Source of the DNA: Shimia abyssi
Lineage (GTDB): Bacteria > Pseudomonadota > Alphaproteobacteria > Rhodobacterales > Rhodobacteraceae
Length of the DNA stretch: 64,000 nucleotides
Direction: 5' to 3'
Assembly: GCF_003014475.1 (NCBI RefSeq)
Contig: NZ_PYGJ01000014.1
Span: forward strand, 45,396-109,395
The translations under genes and the position numbers were made by a program. The notes beneath the pieces are model-generated. The model searched no databases, was not told the DNA's origin, and saw only the letters and a list, made by a program, of their open reading frames with translations. The number at the start of each line of letters is the position of its first letter. The stretch's first letter is position 1. Positions 8,973 through 18,961 of the stretch are shown here, piece by piece.

Positions 8973-9428
8973 CTATTTCTTTTTGAACGGTGCCATACCC
9001 GCGCGGGCCAATTCGTCGGCACGCTCGTTTTCGGGGTGCCCGGCGTGGCCCTTGACCCATTCCCAAGTGACGATGTGCCGTGCCTGAGCCGCGTCCAATC
9101 GCTTCCACAGCTCTTCATTCTTGACCGGCTTCTTAGAGGCTGATTTCCAGCCGTTACGTTTCCAGCCATGCACCCATTTGGTGATGCCGTCTTTGACATA
9201 GGCGCTGTCGGTCACCACGGTAATGGTCGTCGCCCGCTCCAACGTTTCCAATGCCATGATGGCGGCCATCAGTTCCATCTGGTTATTGGTCGTTCCCGCC
9301 GCTCCTCCAGAGAGCTCGCGTTCCTTTAATATGGCGTCCCCGTCCATTGCGCGCATCAGCACACCCCAGCCCCCGGGGCCGGGATTTCCAGAGCAGGCAC
9401 CATCGGTATAAGCAAACAAATCAGGCAT
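8973..9428 (-). CDS. rnhA: Ribonuclease HI
   Basis: Cleaves the RNA strand of RNA-DNA hybrids. The 151-aa protein has all four acidic catalytic residues: [15 protein letters not shown] (Asp), [11 protein letters not shown] (Glu), [11 protein letters not shown] (Asp) and [12 protein letters not shown] (Asp). Its start overlaps the end of the upstream methyltransferase gene by 8 bases, so the two are co-transcribed on the minus strand. Confidence 0.97.
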   Translation of the reverse strand: MPDLFAYTDGACSGNPGPGGWGVLMRAMDGDAILKERELSGGAAGTTNNQMELMAAIMALETLERATTITVVTDSAYVKDGITKWVHGWKRNGWKSASKKPVKNEELWKRLDAAQARHIVTWEWVKGHAGHPENERADELARAGMAPFKKK

Positions 9429-10020
9429 GTGCGGTGACTATGACATATGTCTCCTCGCCACCAGCCAAACCTTTGCCATTTCCGCGTCTTGAGCGCGTAA
9501 CTTTGAAACCAGCTTCACCCAGCAGCGACTTCAACTCGTCTTCGCCGTAATAGGCGTAAAACCGACCCAGCGAATCCCGCCCTTCGGCCTCGCCCAGCTT
9601 CATACCGATATGGAAAACCCCACCGGGTTTCAAAGCGGTGTAAACGCGGGCCAGATACCCTGGAAAAGCTGCTCGCGGGGCGTGCAACAGGCTGAAATTT
9701 GCCCAGATCCCATCATAAACGCCTTTTGCCACCAGATCATCAAATGTCGCGACGGTCGCATCTATCCCAAAATCGTCCTTTGCCAGTGCAGCCATTTCAG
9801 GGGATGCATCCGTTGCGCTGACCAGAAACCCGTGATTGGCAAATCGCGCCGCCCAATGTCCGGGGCCGCATCCCAGATCAAGTACATGCCCACCCTCAGG
9901 CAGCGCACTGACAAAGGCGTCGAAGTCTGGGTCGTGAAACTTGTCCGCAGGCTTGGCAAACCCGTCCGCATATTGCCGTGCTGCCCCGGCATAAACATCC
10001 AGCGTCTCTTTGTCCGTCAT
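9421..10020 (-). CDS. Class I SAM-dependent methyltransferase
   Basis: The 199-aa protein has the canonical SAM motif [15 protein letters not shown] (about residues 45-59), an acidic motif II equivalent (SATDASPEM) and the post-motif [15 protein letters not shown]. The length fits small-molecule or tRNA-modifying methyltransferases, but nothing shows the substrate. It overlaps rnhA by 8 bases and follows the DUF3429 gene by 16 bases, in an ispH-DUF3429-MT-rnhA run. Confidence 0.88.
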   Translation of the reverse strand: MTDKETLDVYAGAARQYADGFAKPADKFHDPDFDAFVSALPEGGHVLDLGCGPGHWAARFANHGFLVSATDASPEMAALAKDDFGIDATVATFDDLVAKGVYDGIWANFSLLHAPRAAFPGYLARVYTALKPGGVFHIGMKLGEAEGRDSLGRFYAYYGEDELKSLLGEAGFKVTRSRRGNGKGLAGGEETYVIVTAHA

Positions 10021-10036
10021 GGCCTGTTCCTTTGGT

Positions 10037-10498
10037 CTAATACACGATGGTGATAGCTAGGCAGCTGACAACCACCGCTGTCAGGATCAGGCGCAGCCGC
10101 ATCCACCAGCGCGGCGCCAATCCCCATTGTGAAAAAGCGTAATCCAACAGCAATAGCCCGGCGAAACCGAACATCAGGTTGGTTGCGGCGCTGACCGGGC
10201 CACCGCCGGTCATGAAAAAGGCCCAAAGGGCAGGGATCACCGACAGCGCGTACCCCATGGCGGCGCGTGTGCCTTTGGTCTTGGTGGCAAACCCCCAAAG
10301 CACACCAGACATAAACGATAGAATGACCGACCCGTAGAATAGCTGGATATATGGCCCCACAAAGCGTGGTCCTAAAGCACTCGCGCCCCAGTCGGCCAGG
10401 GCAGGATTCAATATGGTCACAGCGCCCCACACAAAGGGGACCAGCCCGGCCAGCCCCAAAACAAGCGGCGCGGTGGGGATGTGCCTTACGATGCTCAT
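10037..10498 (-). CDS. DUF3429 family inner-membrane protein
   Basis: The 153-aa protein has about five hydrophobic helices (residues roughly 9-27, 48-68, 80-98, 103-121 and 132-152) and the motif [17 protein letters not shown] typical of DUF3429. Function is unknown. Its start overlaps the ispH stop by 4 bases, indicating translational coupling. Confidence 0.82.
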   Translation of the reverse strand: MSIVRHIPTAPLVLGLAGLVPFVWGAVTILNPALADWGASALGPRFVGPYIQLFYGSVILSFMSGVLWGFATKTKGTRAAMGYALSVIPALWAFFMTGGGPVSAATNLMFGFAGLLLLDYAFSQWGLAPRWWMRLRLILTAVVVSCLAITIVY

Positions 10499-11448
10499 AC
10501 CGGCACGTCCCTCAGGACGCGCGGCACTTTGAAATTAACCCGCTCCACGGCGGTTTCCACTACATCGACAGTCACATCGTACCGCGCGCGGAACGCGTCG
10601 ATCACCTCATTCACCAGAACCTCAGGCGCGCTTGCGCCCGCTGTGATGCCGATGATGCGCACGCCGTCCAGCGCGCGCCAGTCAATGTCGCCGCTGCGTT
10701 GAACCAGCTGCGAATAGGCGCAGCCATTTTTGGCGCCCACTTCGACCAGACGACGTGAGTTTGACGAATTCGGCGCGCCGACAACCAGTATCGCGTCTAC
10801 ATCCGGCGCGATGGCCTTGACGGCCTCTTGCCGGTTGGTGGTGGCGTAACAGATGTCTTCTTTATGGGGGCCGACAATCTTGGGAAAGCGCGCGTTCAGC
10901 GCCGCGACAATGCCAATCGTGTCATCCACTGATAACGTTGTCTGTGTGACAAATGCCAGTTTTTCCGGATCGCGCACGTCGATGGTCGCCACGTCAGCCT
11001 CGGTTTCGACCAGCAAAACCTCTCCATCAGGCAGCTGACCCATAGTGCCCACGGTTTCCGGGTGGCCTTCGTGGCCGATCATAATGATCTGCAATCCGGC
11101 ATCTGCGTGGCGTTCTGCTTCGATATGAACCTTGCTGACCAGCGGACAGGTGGCATCCACGTAAATCATCTCGCGTCGTTGGGCTTCGGCTGGCACAGCC
11201 TTGGGAACACCGTGTGCTGAGAAAATCACAGGTCGGTCTGTTGGACACTCGTCCAACTCTTCGACAAACACCGCGCCCTTTTCGCGCAGCCCGTCTACGA
11301 CAAACTTATTGTGCACGATTTCGTGGCGGACATAAACGGGGGCGCCCCATTTTGCGAGTGCCATCTCAACGATCTTGATGGCGCGGTCGACGCCCGCGCA
11401 AAAACCGCGTGGCGCGGCAAGGTGGATTGTCAAAGGGGGCTTGGTCAT
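10495..11448 (-). CDS. ispH: 4-hydroxy-3-methylbut-2-enyl diphosphate reductase
   Basis: The last step of the MEP isoprenoid pathway: a [4Fe-4S] enzyme yielding IPP and DMAPP. The three cluster cysteines are in [18 protein letters not shown] and [10 protein letters not shown], and the catalytic Glu/Thr region plus NSSNSRRL are present. The protein is 317 aa from ATG 11448, chosen because GAGGC lies just upstream; the ATG at 11475 would add nine residues not typical of the family. Confidence 0.97.
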   Translation of the reverse strand: MTKPPLTIHLAAPRGFCAGVDRAIKIVEMALAKWGAPVYVRHEIVHNKFVVDGLREKGAVFVEELDECPTDRPVIFSAHGVPKAVPAEAQRREMIYVDATCPLVSKVHIEAERHADAGLQIIMIGHEGHPETVGTMGQLPDGEVLLVETEADVATIDVRDPEKLAFVTQTTLSVDDTIGIVAALNARFPKIVGPHKEDICYATTNRQEAVKAIAPDVDAILVVGAPNSSNSRRLVEVGAKNGCAYSQLVQRSGDIDWRALDGVRIIGITAGASAPEVLVNEVIDAFRARYDVTVDVVETAVERVNFKVPRVLRDVPV

Positions 11449-11522
11449 GCGTGCCTCAAAATGGGTTTGAGGCATAGGTAAGCATTTGTGTGGTGCCGGT
11501 CCAGTGTTTGGCGCGTATCAAC

Positions 11523-11548
11523 GAAAAACCGGGGCGCGAGGCCCCGGT
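11523..11548 (-). terminator. Rho-independent terminator of the NYN-domain gene
   Basis: On the minus strand an 8-bp stem, ACCGGGGC paired with GCCCCGGT around a 5-base loop, is followed directly by TTTTT. It starts 8 bases after the stop codon at 11556. Confidence 0.85.
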
Positions 11549-11555
11549 ATTCCTG

Positions 11556-12131
11556 TCATTCCTCAGAGTACTCGACCTCACGGTCGCGTTCTGGCATCGG
11601 GTCGCGCGGTGGGCGCCCGATCACTTCGCGCAAACCGTCGAGCTCGATAAAATTGTCCGCCTGACGGCGCAACTCGTCCGAGATCATCGGCGGCTGGCTA
11701 CGTATAGTCGATACGACCGATACGCGAACACCTTGGCGCTGTAGGCTCTCAACGAGCGGCCGGAAATCCCCATCTCCGGAAAACAGCACAACATGGTCCA
11801 CATGCGGCGCAAGCTCCATCGCGTCTACCGCCAGCTCAATATCCATGTTCCCCTTGACCTTGCGACGACCTTGGGAGTCTGTGTACTCCTTGGCCGGCTT
11901 GGTCACCATGGTAAAGCCGTTGTAGTGCAGCCAGTCCACCAAGGGGCGGATTGGCGAATACTCGTCATTCTCAAGCAAAGCAGTGTAATAAAACGCACGC
12001 AGCATCTTGCCACGGCGCATGAATTCTTGCCGAAGAAGTTTGTAATCGATATCGAAGCCCAACGATTTCGCTGCGGCGTACAGATTCGACCCGTCTATGA
12101 ACAGCGCGAGCCGTTCGTCCTTATAAAACAT
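11556..12131 (-). CDS. NYN-domain (LabA/DUF88-like) putative ribonuclease
   Basis: The 191-aa protein has the PIN-like NYN fold. LALFIDGSNLYAAA near the N-terminus carries the first acidic residue, KVKGNMDIELAVDAMEL the middle acidic cluster, and HVVLFSGDGDFRPLVESLQRQGVRV the D-x-D pair typical of the family. Such proteins are predicted single-strand nucleases. ATG 12131 has AAAGGA upstream. It is a single-gene transcript with its own terminator, common in alphaproteobacteria. Confidence 0.88.
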   Translation of the reverse strand: MFYKDERLALFIDGSNLYAAAKSLGFDIDYKLLRQEFMRRGKMLRAFYYTALLENDEYSPIRPLVDWLHYNGFTMVTKPAKEYTDSQGRRKVKGNMDIELAVDAMELAPHVDHVVLFSGDGDFRPLVESLQRQGVRVSVVSTIRSQPPMISDELRRQADNFIELDGLREVIGRPPRDPMPERDREVEYSEE

Positions 12132-12287
12132 CAATAATGTCCTTTCTGACTCTGCAGCGCCTTAGAGAAGTCCCGTGAGTAAATAAATTTGCAGGCGCGA
12201 CAGACCGTATAGGGTAATGAAATTTGCCCTACCTTCAAGGCTACGATCCTGTGATCGCAGCAATACGTTACGAGAGGTTAACAAAAA

Positions 12288-12848
12288 GTGAACGAAACCT
12301 GCCTGTTAGCCCTTGGAGGCAACCTTACGTCACCGTTTGGTGAGCCGGTTGAAACAATATCCGAAGCGTTGAAACACCTGAACAAAGGCGCGATTAAGCT
12401 GCTCGCGGTGAGTCGTTTTTTTCAAACCCCGTGTTTCCCCGCCGGAGCCGGACCCGACTATGTAAACGCGGCTGTCGTGGTGCGCACAGCGCTGGATCCC
12501 CACGCGCTTTTGATGCGCCTGCACGAGATCGAGGCAGTGTTCGGGCGCGAGCGGGTTCAGCGATGGGGAATGCGCACCCTTGATATTGACCTGATCGCCT
12601 TTGGCCAACGCGTATTGCCGGATCAGGATACGCAAATTGCATGGCAGCAAATTGCCCCGGATGCACAAACAAGCGCGACGCCATCAGAGCTGATTCTCCC
12701 GCACCCTCGTTTGCAGGATCGGGCCTTTGTGTTGGGCCCGCTTTGTGACGTGTCGCCCACATGGGTTCACCCCCTGCTTGGGCGTACTCTGGCGGAAATC
12801 TATTCGCAATTGCCGCAATCTGAACGTGATGCGTTGGTTTCGCTGTGA
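12288..12848 (+). CDS. folK: 2-amino-4-hydroxy-6-hydroxymethyldihydropteridine diphosphokinase
   Basis: Folate synthesis step transferring pyrophosphate from ATP to hydroxymethyl-dihydropterin. The 186-aa protein shows LALGGNL at the start, the pterin region SRFFQTPCFPAGAGPDYVNAAV, and the signature RWGMRTLDIDLIAFG with the two metal-binding Asp. GTG 12288 starts after GAGAGG. It precedes rpoZ by 75 bases. Confidence 0.95.
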   Translation: MNETCLLALGGNLTSPFGEPVETISEALKHLNKGAIKLLAVSRFFQTPCFPAGAGPDYVNAAVVVRTALDPHALLMRLHEIEAVFGRERVQRWGMRTLDIDLIAFGQRVLPDQDTQIAWQQIAPDAQTSATPSELILPHPRLQDRAFVLGPLCDVSPTWVHPLLGRTLAEIYSQLPQSERDALVSL

Positions 12849-12923
12849 TTCAATGCTTGTCAAGGGGCGCAAACCTCCTTACATACACGACTTCTTATCC
12901 GATCCGTCAAAACTGGAGTGCCC

Positions 12924-13277
12924 ATGGCCCGCGTTACCGTAGAAGATTGCGTCGACAAGGTTCAGAACCGTTTCGAGCTGGTCATGCTCGCCTCTCACCG
13001 TGCGCGTGAGATTTCGTCAGGTACACCGATCACGCTGGACCGCGACAACGACAAGAACCCCGTTGTTGCCTTGCGCGAGATTGCCGAAGAGACCCAGACC
13101 GCTGATGAACTGCGTGAGCGTCTGATCGAAAGCAATCAGACCCAGATCGAAGTTGACGAGCCTGAAGAGGACCGTATGGCCCTGTTGATGGGCGCCGAAA
13201 GCGACGCCCCGGCCGAGGACGATATGTCCGAAGAAAAACTTCTGCGCGCCCTTATGGAAGCGCAAGGCCAAGGCTGA
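12924..13277 (+). CDS. rpoZ: RNA polymerase omega subunit
   Basis: Small RNAP subunit that helps beta-prime assembly and forms a (p)ppGpp site. The 117-aa protein opens [20 protein letters not shown], the universal omega motif, with an acidic C-terminal tail (about residues 75-117) as in alphaproteobacteria. ATG 12924 follows GGAG at 12914-12917. It is 27 bases before the (p)ppGpp enzyme gene, so target and enzyme are co-encoded. Confidence 0.97.
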   Translation: MARVTVEDCVDKVQNRFELVMLASHRAREISSGTPITLDRDNDKNPVVALREIAEETQTADELRERLIESNQTQIEVDEPEEDRMALLMGAESDAPAEDDMSEEKLLRALMEAQGQG

Positions 13278-13304
13278 TCCAACTGCATTTCAGGTAGGCA
13301 CTCA

Positions 13305-15440
13305 ATGATTCCGGCAGACGATCTTGTCGACCTTGTAAGCGCCTATAACCCGAAATCTAACACTGCGCTTATACGCGCGGCCTATGAATATGGCCGCGCT
13401 ATGCACGATGGTCAGACTCGCCGGTCTGGCGAACCGTATTTCTCGCATCCCATCGAAGTGGCAATGATCCTTGCCGGTCAGCATCTTGATGATGGTACCA
13501 TCATCACGGCCTTGCTGCATGACACAATCGAAGACACCGACGCGTCTTATGACGAGGTGGCTGAAAAGTTTGGCAAAGATATTGCCGTAATGGTTGATGG
13601 TGTCACCAAGCTGACCAATCTTCAGCTCAGCTCGACCGAGACCAAACAGGCTGAAAATTTCCGCAAACTCTTCATGGCCATGTCCAAAGACCTGCGGGTC
13701 ATTCTGGTCAAGCTTGCCGACCGTCTGCACAACATGCGCACGATCAGGGCGATGAAGTTTGAAAAGCAGCAACAAAAGGCGCGGGAGACGATGGATATCT
13801 ATGCGCCTCTGGCAGGTCGCATGGGCATGCAGTGGATGCGCGACGAGCTCGAGGACCTTGCGTTCCGGGTATTGAACGCTGAAGGGCGCGCCTCGATCAT
13901 CCGTCGTTTTATCACGTTGCAAAAAGAGACAGGTGACGTGGTTGAGCGTATCACCGCAGATATGAAGACCGAGCTGGCCAAACAGAACATCGACGCAATT
14001 GTCGTGGGGCGGGCCAAGAAACCCTATTCGATCTGGCGCAAAATGCAGACCAAGGAACAAGGGTTTTCCCGTCTCTCTGACATCTATGGGTTTCGGATCA
14101 TCACGCAGAATGAAAACGACTGCTACGGGGCGCTTGGTGCAATTCACCAACGCTGGCGTGCAGTGCCCGGTCGTTTCAAAGATTACATCAGCCAGCCCAA
14201 ATCCAACGGGTATCGTTCCATTCACACCACCGTCTCCGGTCGTGACGGACGCCGGGTCGAAGCGCAGATTCGCACACAACAGATGCATGACGTGGCCGAA
14301 TCGGGTGTGGCGGCGCATTGGTCGTACAAGGATGGCGTGCGCGGCGAAAACCCGTTTGCCGTTGACCCTGTAAAGTGGATCAGTGGCCTGTCGGAACAAT
14401 TCGGCGCAGAGGACGACCACGAGGATTTCCTCGAGGCCGTCAAGCTTGAAATGTACCCGGATCAGGTGTTCTGCTTTACGCCCAAAGGTGAGGTGGTCAA
14501 ACTGCCCCGTGGCGGTACGCCGCTCGACTTCGCGTATGCAATCCATACACGGATTGGCCACGCTTGTGTCGGTGCGAAAATCGACCACGTGCGCGTTCCC
14601 CTATGGACGCGGGTCAAAAACGGCCAGTCGGTCGAAATCATCACCGCAGAAGGCCAGATGCCGCAGGCAACCTGGCTGGACATCGCGATCACCGGCAAGG
14701 CGCGCACCGCCATTCGCCGCGCCCTGCGCGAGATGGATCGCGAACGGTTTGTGCGTCTGGGCGCACAGCTCGCGCGGTCCGGCTTTGAAAACATGGGGAA
14801 AAAAGCCACTGACAAGGTTTTGGACCTCGCCGCCAAGAACCTGCGCCTGAAGGAAAAAGACGAGGTTCTCGCCCGCCTCGGTTCGGCTGAATTGTCGGTG
14901 CAGCAGGTGTTGCAATCTGTCTATCCCGACTTGGCGCCCACCCAAGCCGAAGAAGTGCCTTCGGATCGTGCTGTCATTGGTCTCACACCGGACCAAAGCT
15001 CGTTGCGCGCGCCGTGTTGCCAGCCCTTGCCAGGGGAACGCATCGTTGGGATCACCATGCGCGGCAAGGGTGTCGAGGTGCACGCGATTGATTGCGACAC
15101 ACTTGGCAGCTTCGAACACCAACCAGAACGTTGGCTCGACTTGCATTGGGACGCAGGAAAACACCAGCCGATCTATGCTGTTCAGTTGTGGCTGACGATT
15201 GGTAATGACTCTGGGGTACTGGGACGTATTTGCACATTGATTGGTGAGCAGGGGGCGAATATCTCAGACCTTGTATTCGTGGACCGCAAGCCGGATTTCT
15301 TTCGCCTGCTGATTAGCGTCGACCTGAGCGACGCATCGCATCTGCATCGCCTGATGCTGGCTTTGGAAGCAGAGACCGACGTGGCGGAAATCGAGCGTTA
15401 CCGCAACCCAGATAAGGCCGGCCAATCGGTCGGGTCCTAA
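13305..15440 (+). CDS. rsh: Bifunctional (p)ppGpp synthetase/hydrolase
   Basis: The 711-aa protein has the full RelA/SpoT layout: HD hydrolase (about residues 20-180, with H48, HD at 72-73 and ED at 76-77 intact), synthetase domain (about 235-350, with GFRIITQNENDCY and PKSNGYRSIHTTV), TGS (about 385-450), and a C-terminal ACT domain (about 630-705, VLGRICTLIGEQGANISDL). Both catalytic halves look functional, as expected for the single alphaproteobacterial Rsh of the stringent response. Confidence 0.97.
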   Translation: MIPADDLVDLVSAYNPKSNTALIRAAYEYGRAMHDGQTRRSGEPYFSHPIEVAMILAGQHLDDGTIITALLHDTIEDTDASYDEVAEKFGKDIAVMVDGVTKLTNLQLSSTETKQAENFRKLFMAMSKDLRVILVKLADRLHNMRTIRAMKFEKQQQKARETMDIYAPLAGRMGMQWMRDELEDLAFRVLNAEGRASIIRRFITLQKETGDVVERITADMKTELAKQNIDAIVVGRAKKPYSIWRKMQTKEQGFSRLSDIYGFRIITQNENDCYGALGAIHQRWRAVPGRFKDYISQPKSNGYRSIHTTVSGRDGRRVEAQIRTQQMHDVAESGVAAHWSYKDGVRGENPFAVDPVKWISGLSEQFGAEDDHEDFLEAVKLEMYPDQVFCFTPKGEVVKLPRGGTPLDFAYAIHTRIGHACVGAKIDHVRVPLWTRVKNGQSVEIITAEGQMPQATWLDIAITGKARTAIRRALREMDRERFVRLGAQLARSGFENMGKKATDKVLDLAAKNLRLKEKDEVLARLGSAELSVQQVLQSVYPDLAPTQAEEVPSDRAVIGLTPDQSSLRAPCCQPLPGERIVGITMRGKGVEVHAIDCDTLGSFEHQPERWLDLHWDAGKHQPIYAVQLWLTIGNDSGVLGRICTLIGEQGANISDLVFVDRKPDFFRLLISVDLSDASHLHRLMLALEAETDVAEIERYRNPDKAGQSVGS

Positions 15441-15461
15441 ACCGCAAAGGAACCGCTGCCC

Positions 15462-16118
15462 GTGGTATTCAAGCGCCGCGATAAAAGGCCCTTTCTCCAG
15501 ATCGTGGCAGAGATCTTTTATCCGCGCGGCGGCTGGAAGCGGGCGTTCTATTACGTCCGCCATCGCCTGCATCGGTTGCCCGGCAGTCCTGAGTTTATTG
15601 CACGTGGTATCTGGTGCGGTGTGTTCACCACGTTCACACCATTCTACGGGCTGCATTTCTTTATTGCGGCGTTCTTGGCACGCTTGCTTTCGGGTAACAT
15701 CCTCGCTGCGTTGCTGGCGACGTTCTTTGGTAACCCGCTGACCTATCTGCCGATTGGTATCGCCTCTCTCAAAACCGGGCACTTCTTGCTTGGGACCGAA
15801 TTTCACGAAGGCGCACATCAGTCGCTTGCCGCCAAATTCGCCAATGCCGCCGCAGATTTGTGGCACAATTTCTGGTCCCTCTTTGACGATCACGAACCGG
15901 ATTGGCACGGGCTCAAGATTTTTTATGACGAGGTTTTTTATCCCTACATGATCGGTGGCATCCTACCCGGTATTCTTGCTGCAACTGTGATGTATTACCT
16001 GTCGGTTCCGGTGATCCGAGCCTATCAGAAGCGCCGCTCAGCGCGGGTTCAGAAAAAGATTGCTAAAGCTGTTGCAAAAGCCGCTCGTGCCGCCGCGCCA
16101 GAAAAAGGCAAACCCTGA
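15462..16118 (+). CDS. DUF2062 membrane protein
   Basis: The 218-aa protein has the DUF2062 pattern: [29 protein letters not shown], then [12 protein letters not shown], with about three transmembrane segments and a basic C-terminal tail. Function is unknown; it sits between rsh and pdxJ as in relatives. The GTG start follows AAAGGA. Confidence 0.85.
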   Translation: MVFKRRDKRPFLQIVAEIFYPRGGWKRAFYYVRHRLHRLPGSPEFIARGIWCGVFTTFTPFYGLHFFIAAFLARLLSGNILAALLATFFGNPLTYLPIGIASLKTGHFLLGTEFHEGAHQSLAAKFANAAADLWHNFWSLFDDHEPDWHGLKIFYDEVFYPYMIGGILPGILAATVMYYLSVPVIRAYQKRRSARVQKKIAKAVAKAARAAAPEKGKP

Positions 16119-16194
16119 GAGAATCCGGTTTTCTTGGCCCGGTGCCCGTCATAGTGTCACCCGTACGAGAAACGAATTGTCCAAAGGTGATCCA

Positions 16195-16941
16195 ATGCTG
16201 CGTCTTGGTGTGAATATCGACCATGTTGCCACTGTCCGGAATGCGCGCGGTGGTTCCTATCCTGATCCTGTGCGCGCAGCCAAAATGGCTGAAGCTGCCG
16301 GGGCCGACGGCATTACGGCCCACCTGCGCGAGGATCGTCGCCATATTCTGGATGGCGACATCGATGCGCTGATGGAAAACCTCACTGTGCCGCTCAACTT
16401 CGAGATGGCCGCAACCGACGAGATGCAGGCCATCGCCCTGCGCCACAAACCCCATGCCGTCTGCATCGTGCCGGAAAAGCGCGAGGAGAAAACCACCGAA
16501 GGCGGGCTCGAAGTGGCGCGCGAGGAAAACAAACTGGCGCACTACATTGCGCCCCTGCGTGAAGTGGGCTGTCGTGTGTCGATCTTTATCGCGGCTGATC
16601 CGGCCCAGATCGAAGCCGCCAACCGCATTGGCGCGCAGGTCATAGAACTGCACACCGGCGCTTATTGTGATCTCCATGCCGAGGGACGGTTTGAAGAGCG
16701 TGACGCCGAACTCAAACGCCTGACCGAGATGGCCACTTTCGCCGACTCTCTCGGCCTCGAAGTGCACGCAGGTCACGGCCTGACCTTTGACACGGTTCAA
16801 CCCGTTGCAGCATTGCCAGAAGTCATGGAACTCAACATCGGTCATTTCCTGATTTCCGAGGCGATTTTTACGGGCATTGAACCGGTGATCCACGAAATGC
16901 GCCGCCTGATGGATGTCGCGCGTGGCCCAACCGAGCAATAG
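16195..16941 (+). CDS. pdxJ: Pyridoxine 5'-phosphate synthase
   Basis: Forms PNP from 1-deoxyxylulose 5-phosphate and aminoacetone 3-phosphate. The 248-aa TIM barrel starts [20 protein letters not shown], with HLREDRRHI (catalytic His/Glu region), CIVPEKREE, and [11 protein letters not shown] near the end. ATG 16195 has AAAGGTGA upstream; the frame is open to 16060 without need. Confidence 0.97.
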   Translation: MLRLGVNIDHVATVRNARGGSYPDPVRAAKMAEAAGADGITAHLREDRRHILDGDIDALMENLTVPLNFEMAATDEMQAIALRHKPHAVCIVPEKREEKTTEGGLEVAREENKLAHYIAPLREVGCRVSIFIAADPAQIEAANRIGAQVIELHTGAYCDLHAEGRFEERDAELKRLTEMATFADSLGLEVHAGHGLTFDTVQPVAALPEVMELNIGHFLISEAIFTGIEPVIHEMRRLMDVARGPTEQ

Positions 16942-16948
16942 GCCCGAC

Positions 16949-17395
16949 ATGACATTAAACCTGCGAAAATACGCCCAGCTTTATATTCTGCTTGCCGTGC
17001 TGGTGGTTGTGGCATCGTTTGGCCTGTCGCTGGTCAATATCGACATGCCAACCGGGCTGAGCACCATTTTGCCACCGATGGTGGCTGCCCAAATGCTTGG
17101 CGCGAAACACGGCGAGGCCACGGGGGCACCTTTGGCCAAGGGCGAAGCGTGGCGATTGGCGGTCCCAATGACGGTTTGTGCCGTTGTGGTTCAGATTGTG
17201 CTTGGCGTTGTGTGGGGGGGCGTCATGATGGCTTCGGGTGTTGATCTGATGGCGACCTTTGGGACCGTTGGCTTGCCCGGTCTGGCGATTGTATTTGGCC
17301 TGATGATTTTGATCATCTATCTGGTCAACCGCGCCTTCCTTGGACTGGGCGTTCGCAATGGCATGCGCGCGGCGCAGCGAAAGGCCGCCAAATGA
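16949..17395 (+). CDS. ABZJ_00895-family membrane protein
   Basis: The 148-aa protein has four likely transmembrane helices (about residues 11-29, 77-101, 108-118 and 113-133, the last two hard to separate) and ends in a basic tail. The motif PTGLSTILPPMVAAQMLG matches the ABZJ_00895 family of unknown function. It starts 7 bases after pdxJ and overlaps the LysE gene by 4 bases. Confidence 0.7.
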   Translation: MTLNLRKYAQLYILLAVLVVVASFGLSLVNIDMPTGLSTILPPMVAAQMLGAKHGEATGAPLAKGEAWRLAVPMTVCAVVVQIVLGVVWGGVMMASGVDLMATFGTVGLPGLAIVFGLMILIIYLVNRAFLGLGVRNGMRAAQRKAAK

Positions 17396-18021
17396 TGATC
17401 ACACCCGAGTTCATGGCCATCTGGGTCGCTTGGTTGCTTGCGGGTGGCTCTCCGGGGCCGGCCACGATGGGTATTGCGGGCACGGCAATGTCTTCTGGAC
17501 GCAAGCCTGCATTTGCTTTTGCGCTCGGCATCCTTGCCGGATCGGCCAGTTGGGGCATTGCCGCCGCGCTGGGTTTATCCGCGCTGATGCTGGCCAATGC
17601 ATGGGTGTTCGAGCTACTCCGCTATTTGGGTGCTGCGTATCTCGGCTGGCTGGCGATCAAGGCACTGCGCCGCGCCGCTACGTCCGGCGGGGCCGCGCCT
17701 GGTACGCCGTTCTCGGGTGATTTCAGAACCCTTTTTGCTAAGGGCACCGCCATACACCTAACCAACCCTAAAGCGATCCTCAGCTGGGGCGCGATCTATG
17801 CGATTGTTGCCCCTGCGGATGCAACACCCGCGACGCTCTTTGCCTATTTCGCCATGCTCTACGCAGGTTCGATCATGATTTTTATCGGCTATGCGTTCCT
17901 GTTTTCCTCGGCCCGCGCAGTACGTGCTTATGCTCGCGCCAGCCGCTGGTTCGATCTGGCCTTTGCCGGGTTCTTCGGGCTGGCAAGCTTCAAAATTCTC
18001 ACCGCTCGATTGGAGGCTTGA
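17392..18021 (+). CDS. LysE/RhtB-family amino-acid exporter
   Basis: The 209-aa integral membrane protein begins with PEFMAIWVAWLLAGGSPGPATMGI, the LysE family N-terminal helix with its SPGP loop, and has six hydrophobic segments plus KGTAIHLTNPKAILSWGAI typical of the central loop. It is predicted to export amino acids or derivatives. It is coupled by ATGA overlap to the upstream gene. Confidence 0.87.
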   Translation: MMITPEFMAIWVAWLLAGGSPGPATMGIAGTAMSSGRKPAFAFALGILAGSASWGIAAALGLSALMLANAWVFELLRYLGAAYLGWLAIKALRRAATSGGAAPGTPFSGDFRTLFAKGTAIHLTNPKAILSWGAIYAIVAPADATPATLFAYFAMLYAGSIMIFIGYAFLFSSARAVRAYARASRWFDLAFAGFFGLASFKILTARLEA

Positions 18022-18022
18022 G

Positions 18023-18484
18023 ATGAGATACGCGAGCTTTTTGGCGTGCGCTTTGGTGGCGATCGCAACGACAAAGCCCACTGAACTAGTCGCACAAGAG
18101 GCTTTTGACTGTGACTGGCCCGCGCGCGCCGAAGCGATTGTAGAACCATGGAGCGAGAACACGCGTACATTTGCGAATGGAGAAGTGCGCCTTGCGTTGC
18201 TCGATACAATAGAACCCGCGGCGGCGGCATTTCACATCCTCATTCTTTCTCCTCCCTATGATGAGGTTGGCGGTCGCCAATGCAAAACGCTGAGCCTCGC
18301 CGAAGGCATTGGCTTTGCCGGAGTGGATTTTGGCCAGCTTCAAGCGGGCTATGACCCTGCCGTTGGTTTGGTCTTTGACGTATCAGCCGGAGAATATGAT
18401 ACCGGGAGCGGAACAACAGGAATGCAGCATTTGCGCTTTACGTTAAATCAGGCCACGGGCGAAATACGAGCGTTCTGGCCATGA
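18023..18484 (+). CDS. Secreted hypothetical protein
   Basis: The 153-aa protein has a likely Sec signal peptide ([19 protein letters not shown]..., possible cleavage near ELVAQ-EAF). The mature part has two Cys and no recognised domain. ATG 18023 is chosen since it starts one base after the LysE stop, with TTGGAGG upstream. It overlaps acpS by 4 bases. Confidence 0.7.
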   Translation: MRYASFLACALVAIATTKPTELVAQEAFDCDWPARAEAIVEPWSENTRTFANGEVRLALLDTIEPAAAAFHILILSPPYDEVGGRQCKTLSLAEGIGFAGVDFGQLQAGYDPAVGLVFDVSAGEYDTGSGTTGMQHLRFTLNQATGEIRAFWP

Positions 18485-18906
18485 TCCTCGGCATCGGCAC
18501 AGACCTTGCGAATATTGACCGTGTTGCTGGAACGCTGGAACGGTTCGGAGATCGGTTTCGCAACCGTGTCTTTACCCAAACAGAGCTGGCCAAGGCTGCT
18601 CGCCGCCGGGACGAGGCAGGCACGCTTGCCAAACGCTGGGCTGCCAAGGAAGCCTGCTCCAAGGCGCTTGGTACGGGGCTTGCCATGGGGATCAGCTGGA
18701 AGGACATGGCCGTGTCCAACATGCGCACAGGCCAGCCGATCATGGCCGTCACCGGATGGGCGGAAAAACGCCTTGCCGAGATGACCCCACCGGACCACGA
18801 AGCGATCATTCACGTCACATTGACGGACGATCACCCATGGGCACAGGCCTTTGTCGTGATCGAGGCCCGCCCCATAACCGCGCCGTCGGGTTCTGCGCCG
18901 GGTTGA
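18481..18906 (+). CDS. acpS: Holo-[acyl-carrier-protein] synthase
   Basis: Attaches 4'-phosphopantetheine to ACP. The 141-aa protein has both signatures: [12 protein letters not shown] (metal Asp) and [16 protein letters not shown] (catalytic Glu-Lys). It overlaps the previous gene by 4 bases and is followed by lepB after 55 bases. Confidence 0.96.
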   Translation: MILGIGTDLANIDRVAGTLERFGDRFRNRVFTQTELAKAARRRDEAGTLAKRWAAKEACSKALGTGLAMGISWKDMAVSNMRTGQPIMAVTGWAEKRLAEMTPPDHEAIIHVTLTDDHPWAQAFVVIEARPITAPSGSAPG

Positions 18907-18961
18907 CACCCCGCGCCTGTCCCCTCATGTAACCCGCAATCAGGCAACCGGAGAGAGCACA

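Noticed and set aside
13302..14588. 428-codon minus-strand open frame opposite rsh
   Set aside because: It is antisense to the RelA/SpoT gene, whose domains are fully conserved; the mirror frame is composition-driven with no recognisable motifs.
16063..16950. 295-codon minus-strand open frame opposite pdxJ
   Set aside because: Antisense shadow of a highly conserved gene.
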